Below, piece after piece: positions 25,239-33,748 of a stretch of DNA of 64,000 nt (positions are counted from its first letter, which is position 1; every line of letters begins with the position of its first letter). The notes under the pieces were generated by a model that made no database searches, was not told the DNA's origin, and saw only the letters and a program-made list of their open reading frames with translations. Source of the stretch: Cronobacter condimenti 1330 (GTDB lineage Bacteria > Pseudomonadota > Gammaproteobacteria > Enterobacterales > Enterobacteriaceae); NCBI RefSeq assembly GCF_001277255.1, contig NZ_CP012264.1, positions 4,216,001 to 4,280,000 on the forward strand, in the 5' to 3' direction. Position numbers and translations under genes: made by a program.

Positions 25239-25670
25239 TTATTTACCACGTACCAGCGGCAGGTTCTCACCACTCCAGCCGGCGACGCCTTCTTTAAGCA
25301 CATACACCTGCTCAAAACCGGCTTTATCCAGCAGCGTTGCTGATTCCTGCGCGGACAGGCCATTGCCGTCAACAACAATAACTGGCTTCGCCTTATGCTT
25401 GTCCAGCTCGCCGACGTTGTTGGCTTTAATGTCAGCAGGCAGCACGTTGATAGCGCTGGCGATATGCCCTTTACGGAAGTCGTCACGCTGGCGAATATCC
25501 ACAACTACGGCATCTTCTTTGTTGATAAGACGCGTTGCTTCACCACGGGTAATGACCTTCACTTTGGAGGTCAGGCCCTTGAAAGTGGTGTAAATCACCG
25601 CCGCGAGTAACGCAATCCACGCGATACTAAGTATGGGGTGGCGGCCAACGAATTGCATAATTTCTTGCAT
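25239..25670 (-). CDS. yibN: YibN, membrane-anchored rhodanese-fold protein without a catalytic cysteine
   Basis: The 143-residue protein has one N-terminal membrane segment (about residues 11-30) followed by a single rhodanese domain facing the cytoplasm (about 40-143), with VDIRQRDDFRKGHI as the typical CH2A-like motif. Where rhodaneses carry the active-site cysteine, it reads VVVDGNGLSAQES, and the entire protein contains no cysteine, so sulfur transfer by the usual mechanism is not possible. E. coli YibN has been tied to membrane protein insertion. The ATG at 25670 gives the MQEIMQFVGRHP family start. It heads the grxC-secB-gpsA-cysE run. Confidence 0.93.
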   Translation of the reverse strand: MQEIMQFVGRHPILSIAWIALLAAVIYTTFKGLTSKVKVITRGEATRLINKEDAVVVDIRQRDDFRKGHIASAINVLPADIKANNVGELDKHKAKPVIVVDGNGLSAQESATLLDKAGFEQVYVLKEGVAGWSGENLPLVRGK

Positions 25671-25912
25671 GGGGGGGTCAAACTCCCGACTCAGTAAAAA
25701 AACCAGGTGAGGAGTATACCTGCGCGTTGTGTCAATTACAGCCAGTACAAGGAAGGTTGTGCATTTTCTGCGGCACGTTACGAAAAAAAGGATGAAATGC
25801 GCCGTTGCGCTTACACCACCCGGCCTGTTCTTTGATCTTCTGCGGCTATTTGCGCTCAAGCGGTGTAGTAAAGTTACGCCAATTTTCTGTCTTTGACGCA
25901 TGAGGTTCTGCA

Positions 25913-27460
25913 ATGTCGCTTACTAAAAAACCTGTGGTATTAGTGATTCTGGATGGCTACGGCTATCGTGAAGACCGCCAGGATAACGCTATTTTCGCCG
26001 CCAAAACGCCTGTGATGGATAACCTGTGGGCCCAACGGCCCCACACATTGATTGATGCTTCCGGACTGGAAGTCGGCCTGCCCGACCGCCAGATGGGCAA
26101 TTCCGAAGTGGGCCACGTAAACCTGGGCGCAGGTCGTATCGTGTATCAGGATCTCACCCGTCTGGATGTAGAAATCAAAGAACGCACTTTCTTCGCAAAC
26201 CCTGTACTGAGCGCTGCGGTAGATAAAGCCGTGGCTGGCGGGAAAGCGGTACATATCATGGGTCTGGTGTCGCCGGGCGGCGTACACAGCCATGAAGATC
26301 ACATTCTCGCTATGGTCGAGCTGGCAGCCGCCCGCGGCGCGGAGAAAATTTACCTGCATGCTTTCCTGGACGGTCGCGATACACCGCCGCGTAGCGCCAA
26401 AGCGTCGTTAGAAAAATTCGCCGCAAAATTCGCCGAACTGGGCAAAGGTCGGGTGGCATCCATTATTGGGCGTTATTTCGCCATGGACCGCGATAATCGC
26501 TGGGATCGTGTCGAGCAGGCCTACGATTTATTAACGCTGGCGAAAGGCGAATATGAGGCCGCGAGCGCAGTAGCAGGTCTTGAAGCCGCCTATGCGCGCA
26601 ATGAGAATGACGAGTTTGTTAAAGCCACCGTTATTCGTGCTGATGGTGAAGCGCCAGCGGCCATGGAAGATGGCGACGCGCTAATTTTCATGAACTTCCG
26701 CGCTGACCGCGCTCGTCAAATTACGCGCGCTTTCGTAAACCGTGATTTTGACGGTTTTAACCGTAAAAAAATCGTGAACTTCGCCGATTTCGTGATGCTC
26801 ACTGAATATGCTGCTGATATCCGTACGGCCTGCGCGTATCCGCCAGCCTCGCTGGTGAATACGTTTGGTGAATGGATGGCGAAACATGACAAAACCCAGT
26901 TGCGCATCTCCGAAACCGAAAAATACGCGCATGTGACTTTCTTCTTTAACGGTGGCGTGGAAGAGCCGTTCCCCGGTGAAGACCGCATTCTGATTAACTC
27001 ACCGAAAGTCGCGACCTATGATCTCCAGCCGGAAATGAGTTCCGCCGAGCTGACCGAGAAACTCGTCGGCGCTATCAACAGTGGTAAATATGACGCCATT
27101 ATCTGTAACTACCCGAATGGCGATATGGTCGGCCATACCGGCGTCTTTGACGCGGCTGTTGCGGCCGTGGAAGCGCTGGATCACTGCCTCGCGCAGGTAA
27201 CCCGTGCGGTGGAAGCCGCAGGCGGCCAGATGCTCATTACCGCAGACCATGGCAACGCCGAGCAAATGCGCGATCCGGCGACCGGTCAGGCGCATACCGC
27301 GCACACTAACCTGCCCGTACCGCTGATTTACGTCGGCGATAAAAAGGTTAAAGCAGTGAATGGCGGTAAGCTCTCTGACATCGCCCCAACCCTGCTGACG
27401 CTGATGGGGATGGAAATCCCGCAAGAGATGACTGGCAAGCCGCTGTTCATCGTGGAATAA
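25913..27460 (+). CDS. gpmI: 2,3-bisphosphoglycerate-independent phosphoglycerate mutase
   Basis: The 515-residue manganese enzyme interconverts 3- and 2-phosphoglycerate. It has the alkaline-phosphatase fold: DGYGYRED with a metal-binding Asp, nucleophile Ser64 in RQMGNSEVGHVNLG, the FLDGRDTPPRSA inserted-domain motif, and LITADHGNAEQM. It is one residue longer than the E. coli protein. It is followed after 9 bases by envC, as in E. coli. Confidence 0.97.
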   Translation: MSLTKKPVVLVILDGYGYREDRQDNAIFAAKTPVMDNLWAQRPHTLIDASGLEVGLPDRQMGNSEVGHVNLGAGRIVYQDLTRLDVEIKERTFFANPVLSAAVDKAVAGGKAVHIMGLVSPGGVHSHEDHILAMVELAAARGAEKIYLHAFLDGRDTPPRSAKASLEKFAAKFAELGKGRVASIIGRYFAMDRDNRWDRVEQAYDLLTLAKGEYEAASAVAGLEAAYARNENDEFVKATVIRADGEAPAAMEDGDALIFMNFRADRARQITRAFVNRDFDGFNRKKIVNFADFVMLTEYAADIRTACAYPPASLVNTFGEWMAKHDKTQLRISETEKYAHVTFFFNGGVEEPFPGEDRILINSPKVATYDLQPEMSSAELTEKLVGAINSGKYDAIICNYPNGDMVGHTGVFDAAVAAVEALDHCLAQVTRAVEAAGGQMLITADHGNAEQMRDPATGQAHTAHTNLPVPLIYVGDKKVKAVNGGKLSDIAPTLLTLMGMEIPQEMTGKPLFIVE

Positions 27461-27469
27461 TCCCTCCCC

Positions 27470-28753
27470 ATGAGGGGAAAGGCGATTTTTTCAATAACAT
27501 GGGGCAACAGGCCGTTTCGGTTCTCACTCAAGCCCCTGCTCTACGCCAGCGCGCTCAGCGCTGGCGTATTGTTATGCCCGCTTTCCGCCCACGCGGATGA
27601 CCGCGACCAGCTCAAATCCATTCAGGATGATATTGCCGCTAAAGAGCGCGCTGTGCGCCAGCAACAGCAGCAGCGCGCAAAATTGCTCGCCCAGTTAAAA
27701 ACGCAGGAACAGGCGATCGCCGCCGCCAGCCGCAAGCTGCGCGAAACCCAGAATACGCTTGCGGATCTCAATCGCCAGATAGCCCAGATGAACGACTCCA
27801 TCGCGAAGCTTGAGAAACAGAAAGCCGCCCAGGAACGTAATCTGGCAGCCCAACTGGATGCCGCTTTTCGTCAGGGACAGCACAGCGGGCTACAGTTGAT
27901 TCTGAGTGGCGAAGAGAGCCAGCGCGGTCAGCGCTTACAGGCTTATTTCGGTTACCTCAACGAAGCGCGTCAGGAAACTATTGCTCAACTCAAGCAAACG
28001 CGCGAAGAAGTCGCTACCCAAAAAGCTGAGCTTGAAGAGAAGCAGACCCAGCAGCAAACCCTGCTTTATGAGCAGCAGGCGCAGCAGGTCAAACTGGAAC
28101 AGGCCCGCAACGAACGGAAAAAGACCCTCGGCTCGCTTGAGTCCTCCATCCAGGAGGGTCAGCAACAGTTAAGTGAACTGCGCGCTAATGAATCACGCCT
28201 GCGCGATCGCATCGCCCGCGCGGAAGCCGCCGCAAAAGCCCGCGCCGAACGCGAGGCGCGTGAAGCCGAGCAAGTACGTTCCCGCCAGAAAGAGGCCTCG
28301 CGCAAAGGCACAACTTATAAACCTTCAGAAAGTGAGCGCTCACTAATGGCGCGCACCGGCGGTCTGGGGTCGCCAAACGGTCAGGCGTTCTGGCCAGTTC
28401 GTGGCCCGCTGCTGCATCGTTATGGCGAACAGCTACAAGGTGAACTACGTTGGAAGGGCATCGTTATCGGTGCCAGCGAAGGCACTGAAGTGAAAGCCAT
28501 TGCCGATGGGCGTGTAATCCTTGCCGACTGGCTGCAGGGTTACGGCCTGGTGGTTGTGGTTGAACATGGTAAGGGTGATATGAGCCTTTACGGTTACAAC
28601 CAGAGTGCGCTGGTGAATGTCGGTGCGCAGGTCCGTGCCGGTCAGGCCATTGCGCTGGTAGGTAATAGCGGCGGACAAGGCCGACCTTCACTGTATTTTG
28701 AAATTCGCCGCCAGGGTCAGGCGGTCAATCCACAACCGTGGTTGGGAAGATAA
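27470..28753 (+). CDS. envC: EnvC, activator of the cell-division amidases
   Basis: This protein is periplasmic and activates AmiA and AmiB at the division septum under FtsEX control. After a signal peptide (hydrophobic core LLYASALSAGVLLC, cleavage after SAHA) comes a long coiled coil rich in Gln, Glu and Arg (about residues 45-290), then a LytM domain. The LytM domain lacks the metal-binding His and Asp residues of active enzymes (RWKGIVIGAS, LYFEIRRQG), so it is regulatory, as known for EnvC. The start at 27470 gives 427 residues, slightly longer than usual, and has no good ribosome site; a downstream non-ATG start is possible. Confidence 0.94.
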   Translation: MRGKAIFSITWGNRPFRFSLKPLLYASALSAGVLLCPLSAHADDRDQLKSIQDDIAAKERAVRQQQQQRAKLLAQLKTQEQAIAAASRKLRETQNTLADLNRQIAQMNDSIAKLEKQKAAQERNLAAQLDAAFRQGQHSGLQLILSGEESQRGQRLQAYFGYLNEARQETIAQLKQTREEVATQKAELEEKQTQQQTLLYEQQAQQVKLEQARNERKKTLGSLESSIQEGQQQLSELRANESRLRDRIARAEAAAKARAEREAREAEQVRSRQKEASRKGTTYKPSESERSLMARTGGLGSPNGQAFWPVRGPLLHRYGEQLQGELRWKGIVIGASEGTEVKAIADGRVILADWLQGYGLVVVVEHGKGDMSLYGYNQSALVNVGAQVRAGQAIALVGNSGGQGRPSLYFEIRRQGQAVNPQPWLGR

Positions 28754-28756
28754 GTT

Positions 28757-29695
28757 TTGCTTTGTTTGCGTCGTCTTGTTTTTGCTCTCGCCGGTTCGCT
28801 GGCACTCGCCGCTCCCGCCTTCGCCGGCAAACTTGCTATCGTCATTGATGATTTCGGCTACCGCCCCCAGACGGAAAACCAGGTGCTGGCAATGCCTGCT
28901 GAAGTGTCTGTCGCCGTTCTGCCTAACGCGCCACATGCTCATGAAATGGCGACGAAAGCCCATAACCTGGGGCATGAAGTGCTTATTCATTTGCCCATGG
29001 CCCCGCTCAGTAAACAGCCGCTTGAGAAAGATACGCTGCGCCCGGACATGAGCAGCGAGGAAATCGCACGTATTATTCGCGAAGCCGTTAACAACGTTCC
29101 ATACGCTATTGGTATGAATAACCATATGGGCAGCGCCATGACATCAAGCCTTCCCGGCATGCAAAAAGTTATGGCCGCGCTCGCGCATTACAATCTCTAT
29201 TTTCTCGACAGCATGACTATCGGCAATAGCCAGGCGATGCGCGCAGCGGCCGGTACCGGTGTGAAAGTGATTAAGCGTAAGGTTTTCCTGGACGACACGC
29301 AGAACGAGGCGGATATTCGCGTTCAGTTCAACCGTGCGGTCGCACTGGCGCGCCGCAACGGCTCAGCAATCGCGATTGGTCACCCGCATCCGACAACTGT
29401 ACGCGTGCTTAAGCAGGCGCTCTATAATCTGCCGCCGGATATCACGCTGGTGCGCGCCAGCGACCTTCTGAACGAACCGCAGACCGATACTTCTACCCCG
29501 AATAACGCGCCGTCTCAGATAAAACCTGCTGCGCCGCGCAATCCGTTCCGTGGCGTGAAGCTGTGTAAACCGAAGCAGCAGCCGGAGCCGGTCTATGCCG
29601 ACCGCTTCTTTGCCGTTATCAGCGAAAGTGTCAGCGCGAGCCCGGTCGTCAGCTATTTCCGCCATCAATGGCAGGGATGGAGTAAACGTTCATAA
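28757..29695 (+). CDS. yibQ: YibQ, divergent polysaccharide deacetylase family, periplasmic
   Basis: The 312-residue protein starts at a TTG three bases after the envC stop, preceded by GGGAAGA; no ATG nearby gives the family N-terminus. A signal peptide (LRRLVFALAGSLALAAPAFA) precedes the domain, which opens KLAIVIDDFGYR and contains HEVLIHLPMAP, INNHMGS-like NNHMGSAMTS and IAIGHPHPTT, the features of the divergent polysaccharide deacetylase family. Its enzyme activity is not established. The conserved gpmI-envC-yibQ order suggests a role in cell envelope maintenance. Confidence 0.9.
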   Translation: MLCLRRLVFALAGSLALAAPAFAGKLAIVIDDFGYRPQTENQVLAMPAEVSVAVLPNAPHAHEMATKAHNLGHEVLIHLPMAPLSKQPLEKDTLRPDMSSEEIARIIREAVNNVPYAIGMNNHMGSAMTSSLPGMQKVMAALAHYNLYFLDSMTIGNSQAMRAAAGTGVKVIKRKVFLDDTQNEADIRVQFNRAVALARRNGSAIAIGHPHPTTVRVLKQALYNLPPDITLVRASDLLNEPQTDTSTPNNAPSQIKPAAPRNPFRGVKLCKPKQQPEPVYADRFFAVISESVSASPVVSYFRHQWQGWSKRS

Positions 29696-29697
29696 TG

Positions 29698-29727
29698 AAA
29701 AAACCAGCCGCCAGGCTGGTTTTTTTA
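29698..29727. terminator. Bidirectional terminator between yibQ and the GT2 gene
   Basis: AACCAGCC (29702-29709) pairs with GGCTGGTT (29714-29721), with T runs on both strands. It serves yibQ on the plus strand; on the minus strand it overlaps the last codons of the convergent gene and ends its transcript. Confidence 0.88.
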
Positions 29728-30528
29728 TTTAGCGTGAGAGCGTTGCGTTCGATGTTTTTTTAACGGCAACGTTTTTTTCTCACCGTGCGCATACCAGGCT
29801 TTAAAATATTTGAGGAAGCTGTAAAACGTGGCATAAAGCCCCGTCACCAGACCTACCCGTCCCTTCCGCCAGGCACCGCTAAACAGATACCATTTGAAAA
29901 ATGCACCGATCGCGCTGATGACGCCTCGTAGCAGCGAAGGTCGCACAGTTTTATATTTCACGAGCCTTGTGGTGTAACTGTTTAACTTGCTGAAAACCTC
30001 ATGCAGCGAGAAAAACGTATCATGGCGAACATAACCGGGAATTTTCACCGTTGTCAGTTCACCTTCCACTTTGTCATCCACAGGTCGATCGTTAAATCGT
30101 GCGGCGCGGCGGTTAAAAAGCCGGACAGGAAAATCAGGTGACGAAACAGGATAAATGGTGCGTACCGGCTCGCCGAGCACATGCCAGTAGCGAGAAATGC
30201 GCCAGGCCTGATTAGGATTCGGCGTTTCGCCCGCCTTAAGCGTCAGAATAAAATCTACGGTTTCGGAATCGAGAATTTCATCACTGTCCATACACAGCAC
30301 CCAGTCATTCGACGCGAGGCTTATTGCATGGTTCATCTGCTGCCCGTGCATGGAATACGGGCGGAAATGCGGCGTAATGCCATATTCCTGACAAATTGCC
30401 AGCGTCTCGTCGTGGCTGCCCGAATCCAGCACGATCATTTCATCAGCGATAATAATTAATGGCGGTAAAACTTCGCGCAGCAGACGCGCGGAGTTGCAGG
30501 TCAGAACGCAAACGGTAAGTTTAAGCAT
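29725..30528 (-). CDS. WaaE-like family 2 glycosyltransferase, acceptor unknown
   Basis: This 267-residue GT-A enzyme shows LTVCVLTCNSARLL, MIVLDSGSHDET and the metal-binding DSD at residues 81-83 (CMDSDEIL), then YPVSSPDFPVRLFNRR and ARFNDRPVDDKVEG. The C-terminal part is basic with two hydrophobic segments that may bind the membrane face. It resembles WaaE/KdtX, the glucosyltransferase of the inner core, but a true waaE lies at 48248. In E. coli this position next to yibQ holds yibD, a different transferase. Its neighbour is a phosphoethanolamine transferase. A role in LPS core modification is an inference from family and context. Confidence 0.8.
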   Translation of the reverse strand: MLKLTVCVLTCNSARLLREVLPPLIIIADEMIVLDSGSHDETLAICQEYGITPHFRPYSMHGQQMNHAISLASNDWVLCMDSDEILDSETVDFILTLKAGETPNPNQAWRISRYWHVLGEPVRTIYPVSSPDFPVRLFNRRAARFNDRPVDDKVEGELTTVKIPGYVRHDTFFSLHEVFSKLNSYTTRLVKYKTVRPSLLRGVISAIGAFFKWYLFSGAWRKGRVGLVTGLYATFYSFLKYFKAWYAHGEKKTLPLKKHRTQRSHAK

Positions 30529-30729
30529 AATGAGTCACAACATTAAACCAAGCCTAAACAAGCAATATAGTCAAGGCTAACAAAAACGCTGAAGAAAAAG
30601 TGCGCAAATGTGGCGAAAGTCTATAGACCTCCATGTACGGATTCAGGCAAAGAGGGTAACAACCTGAAGCGGCGGCGGGGTTCGTGGAAGGCGACGGGGA
30701 ATGACGGTGCCTACAATGCAACGGCAAAA

Positions 30730-30748
30730 TTGCTTAGTAACTAAGCAA
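30730..30748. repeat. Perfect 19-base inverted repeat
   Basis: Nine-base arms surround one central A. There is no T run beside it, so it does not look like a terminator. An operator for the minus-strand glycosyltransferase, about 200 bases away, is possible. Confidence 0.6.
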
Positions 30749-30813
30749 CAACAGGGCTAATGAAAGCGATAAGATGGTCGTGGCGCAGGTATTGATGAAT
30801 TACCCAAAATAAT

Positions 30814-30849
30814 AAAAAAAGCGATTGTATAAGATGTAATACCAATCGC
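30814..30849 (-). terminator. Terminator of the phosphoethanolamine transferase gene
   Basis: GCGATTG (30821-30827) pairs with CAATCGC (30843-30849); on the minus strand the stem is followed by seven T residues. It begins about 60 bases after the stop codon at 30910. Confidence 0.8.
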
Positions 30850-30909
30850 CTTTCTCATTATTTTTACGTGAAGAGCCTTCAGGTGGGAATGCTCCTCACC
30901 GTTACCGCT

Positions 30910-32490
30910 CTACTGAATAGTGTGCCATTCATACACGGTCCCCGTCGTATCCATAATGGAGACAGGCTTATCGTACTGCCCCAGCCAGGAGGATACCGAC
31001 CTGACCGCCTCACCATCACGGTGAATACCTAACCACAATTCAGCCAGCGTATTCACATCATCCGTTGACCAGAGCCGATCGTAATTGCCTGTTAACTTAT
31101 CCTTAGCCGCAACTTGTTGCGCATACCAGATGAACATCGGTATCTGGAGCGCCTCTCGTGGGGGTTTTGCACCACCGTGTGAATAAACCACGGCACGTGA
31201 GGAGTCGCGCACCAGCGCATGATCGGAAAAATAAAGCATGGAAGAGCGGCTGCCGTCGAGCGCGTGAAAGATCTGATTCATTACCGTATCGGTAAAGCGC
31301 ACGGAATTATCATAGCAATCGTCAGCGCTGTTACCGCTACGAAGCAGCGCTTGATCTGCCGGAAAGCGCCCACAGGCTGGCTCGTGGCTACCATAAAGAT
31401 GTAAGACGATAAGCTTCTTGCCGGGCTTTTTTAAAGCCTCATGCAGTAATGGTAGCAGCGCATCGTCATAGCCATCCGGCACCCACACGCTCTGGTGCGC
31501 GTTAAGCGCGATAGCGGTAATGATATTGTTATGTGCGCCCCCTTTCCCCTGGTGACTGAACCAGGCGGTGTCATAACCCGCCTTGTTCGCGATATTAATC
31601 ACGTTATCGCCATATTTACGGGGGTCACGTGCGGTGACCGTATCTGCTGTCAGGGCCATCGGCACCGCCATGATGGTAACCGGTGCAGGCGCTACCGCAT
31701 TGCGAAACAGCAGTAGTTCATTTTTACGGGCATTCAGCGCTGGCGTGGTATCGCGGCTATAACCGTAAATGCCCATATTTTTCGCCCGTGCCGATTCGCC
31801 CACAATCAACACATAGTTATCAATTCCCGTATCTGCCACGGCGATTTTATAATCAGGGATCGTATTGCCAACGCTTGCGATAACCGCGTTATCCTGCGCA
31901 GCCTGCATAAATACTTTAGCGGTACTGACCGGTGTTGATTGCATAAAACGCTGTGTCAGGCTTTCTACATTACTTTTACGTATCTGATGCAGCCAGGCCT
32001 GGGTAAATAACCCCACCAGCGTGAGTACGAGCAGGATAAGAGGCCAGCGCCTGAATCGCGGCGGTATCGGCCATGCGCCGGTATTTACTGTAAAAACAAA
32101 CAAGACGGAAAGCGCCAAAAATAAAAGGCCATCGCGCCAGTAAAGGCCCAGCATCGACCTTGCTTCATCCGGCGTGGTATTCAGGACACTTAAGGCAAAT
32201 CCATAACTGAATGCTGAATTAAAATTGTTCCATGCGTAAAGCTGTAAAGTAACATCCGCTGCGACTGGCACTAAAAAAAGCACTGCCAGCAGGTTCCTGA
32301 ACCCTTTGTTTGCAATGAGTTTGATCACAAAGAGGAATAAAGAAAAAATAATTACCCGATTTATTACCGTACTATATTTATCATTCAAAAGATTAGCGTA
32401 AATAATGATTAACAGTGAAATAACCAACGGTAAAGTGCTCGAAATACGAAAGCCGTATTTCGTAGACTTTTGTTCCAGCAAAATAGACAT
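30910..32490 (-). CDS. Phosphoethanolamine transferase (EptA/CptA-type, sulfatase fold)
   Basis: The 526-residue protein has about five N-terminal membrane segments (residues 18-170) and a periplasmic sulfatase-fold domain. The catalytic motif is VLIVGESARAKNMGIYGYSRDTTP-like: Glu232 binds metal and Ser233 is at the nucleophile position, which is Thr in EptA. LHLYGSHEPACG and YFSDHALV carry further metal-site residues. The enzyme moves phosphoethanolamine from phosphatidylethanolamine onto lipid A or core sugars. Its place in the LPS core locus favours the core, as for CptA. The length is shorter than E. coli CptA (577), so the exact acceptor is open. Confidence 0.85.
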   Translation of the reverse strand: MSILLEQKSTKYGFRISSTLPLVISLLIIIYANLLNDKYSTVINRVIIFSLFLFVIKLIANKGFRNLLAVLFLVPVAADVTLQLYAWNNFNSAFSYGFALSVLNTTPDEARSMLGLYWRDGLLFLALSVLFVFTVNTGAWPIPPRFRRWPLILLVLTLVGLFTQAWLHQIRKSNVESLTQRFMQSTPVSTAKVFMQAAQDNAVIASVGNTIPDYKIAVADTGIDNYVLIVGESARAKNMGIYGYSRDTTPALNARKNELLLFRNAVAPAPVTIMAVPMALTADTVTARDPRKYGDNVINIANKAGYDTAWFSHQGKGGAHNNIITAIALNAHQSVWVPDGYDDALLPLLHEALKKPGKKLIVLHLYGSHEPACGRFPADQALLRSGNSADDCYDNSVRFTDTVMNQIFHALDGSRSSMLYFSDHALVRDSSRAVVYSHGGAKPPREALQIPMFIWYAQQVAAKDKLTGNYDRLWSTDDVNTLAELWLGIHRDGEAVRSVSSWLGQYDKPVSIMDTTGTVYEWHTIQ

Positions 32491-32713
32491 GACAACCCAG
32501 ACAGTGTTTTAAATCTTTCCTGACGACACCCTTATCACCAGACAAAACATTCTTTCACTCCCTTTAATAAAAGGGAGCCAATTATCGGCACGATACTGGG
32601 CGTAAAAAAGAGGCGGAATTAAAATTTGGGCAGACGTTAGCAAGTCGGTTTTATAAAGTCAAACCACCTGAAGAAGTAGCGACGCCCGTGTGAACAGGCG
32701 CCGCTATCCGCTG

Positions 32714-33739
32714 TTAATCCCAGCTCAGAATCACTTTGCCGGACTGGCCAGAACGCATCGCGTCAAAGCCTTTCTGGAAGTCATCAATGGTGAAGCGGTG
32801 GGTAATAATGGGCGACAGGTCGAGACCAGACTGGATAAGCGCCGCCATCTTGTACCAGGTTTCAAACATCTCACGGCCATAAATGCCTTTGATGAAAAGC
32901 CCTTTAAAAATGACTTTGTTCCAGTCGATAGACATATCCGACGGCGGAATACCGAGCATCGCGATACGACCGCCGTGGTTCATGGTATCGAGCATGGTGC
33001 GAAACGCCGGCGGCGCGCCAGACATTTCCAGCCCCACGTCGAAACCTTCAGTCATGCCCAGTTCGTTCATCACGTCCTGCAGACTTTCGGTCGCAACGTT
33101 GACCGCGCGGGTGACGCCCATTTTGCGCGCGAGCTCAAGACGGAACTCGTTGACGTCCGTGATAACCACGTTACGCGCGCCAACGTGTTTTGCTACTGCC
33201 GCCGCCATGATGCCAATCGGACCTGCGCCGGACACCAGCACATCTTCGCCAACCAAATCAAACGACAGCGCCGTATGTACCGCATTGCCGAACGGGTCAA
33301 AAATCGAGGCCAGATCGTCTGAAATGTTATCCGGGATTTTGAAGGCGTTAAACGCCGGGATCACCAGATATTCCGCAAAACAGCCCGGACGGTTGACGCC
33401 GACGCCCACGGTGTTGCGACACAGGTGCGTGCGCCCGCCGCGACAGTTACGGCAGTGGCCGCACGTGATATGGCCTTCACCACTTACGCGATCGCCAATT
33501 TTAAACCCTTTAACTTCCTGACCGATGCCAACCACTTCGCCGACATACTCATGTCCGACTACCATCGGCACAGGGATAGTTTTTTGCGACCAGTCGTCCC
33601 AGTTATAGATATGCACGTCAGTACCGCAAATCGCGGTTTTACGAATTTTAATCAGCAGATCGTTATGGCCGACTTCCGGTTCCGGCACGTCGGTCATCCA
33701 GATGCCTTCTGCCGGTTTCAGTTTTGATAATGCTTTCAT
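32714..33739 (-). CDS. tdh: L-threonine 3-dehydrogenase
   Basis: This 341-residue zinc enzyme oxidises threonine to 2-amino-3-ketobutyrate with NAD. Catalytic zinc residues are in ICGTDVHIYNWDDW and VVGHEYVGEV; the structural zinc site is GHCRNCRGGRTHLC; VSGAGPIGIMAAAVAKH is the NAD site. Length equals E. coli Tdh. It is the second gene of the kbl-tdh operon, 9 bases after kbl. Confidence 0.97.
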   Translation of the reverse strand: MKALSKLKPAEGIWMTDVPEPEVGHNDLLIKIRKTAICGTDVHIYNWDDWSQKTIPVPMVVGHEYVGEVVGIGQEVKGFKIGDRVSGEGHITCGHCRNCRGGRTHLCRNTVGVGVNRPGCFAEYLVIPAFNAFKIPDNISDDLASIFDPFGNAVHTALSFDLVGEDVLVSGAGPIGIMAAAVAKHVGARNVVITDVNEFRLELARKMGVTRAVNVATESLQDVMNELGMTEGFDVGLEMSGAPPAFRTMLDTMNHGGRIAMLGIPPSDMSIDWNKVIFKGLFIKGIYGREMFETWYKMAALIQSGLDLSPIITHRFTIDDFQKGFDAMRSGQSGKVILSWD

Positions 33740-33748
33740 TCCACGCCC

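Larger units (their letters stand above)
30529..30909. other. 381-base intergenic region with a perfect 19-base palindrome and a terminator
   Basis: No reading frame is credible here. It holds the upstream region of the GT2 gene at the left, the palindrome TTGCTTAGT-A-ACTAAGCAA at 30730-30748, and the terminator of the phosphoethanolamine transferase gene at the right. Confidence 0.6.
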
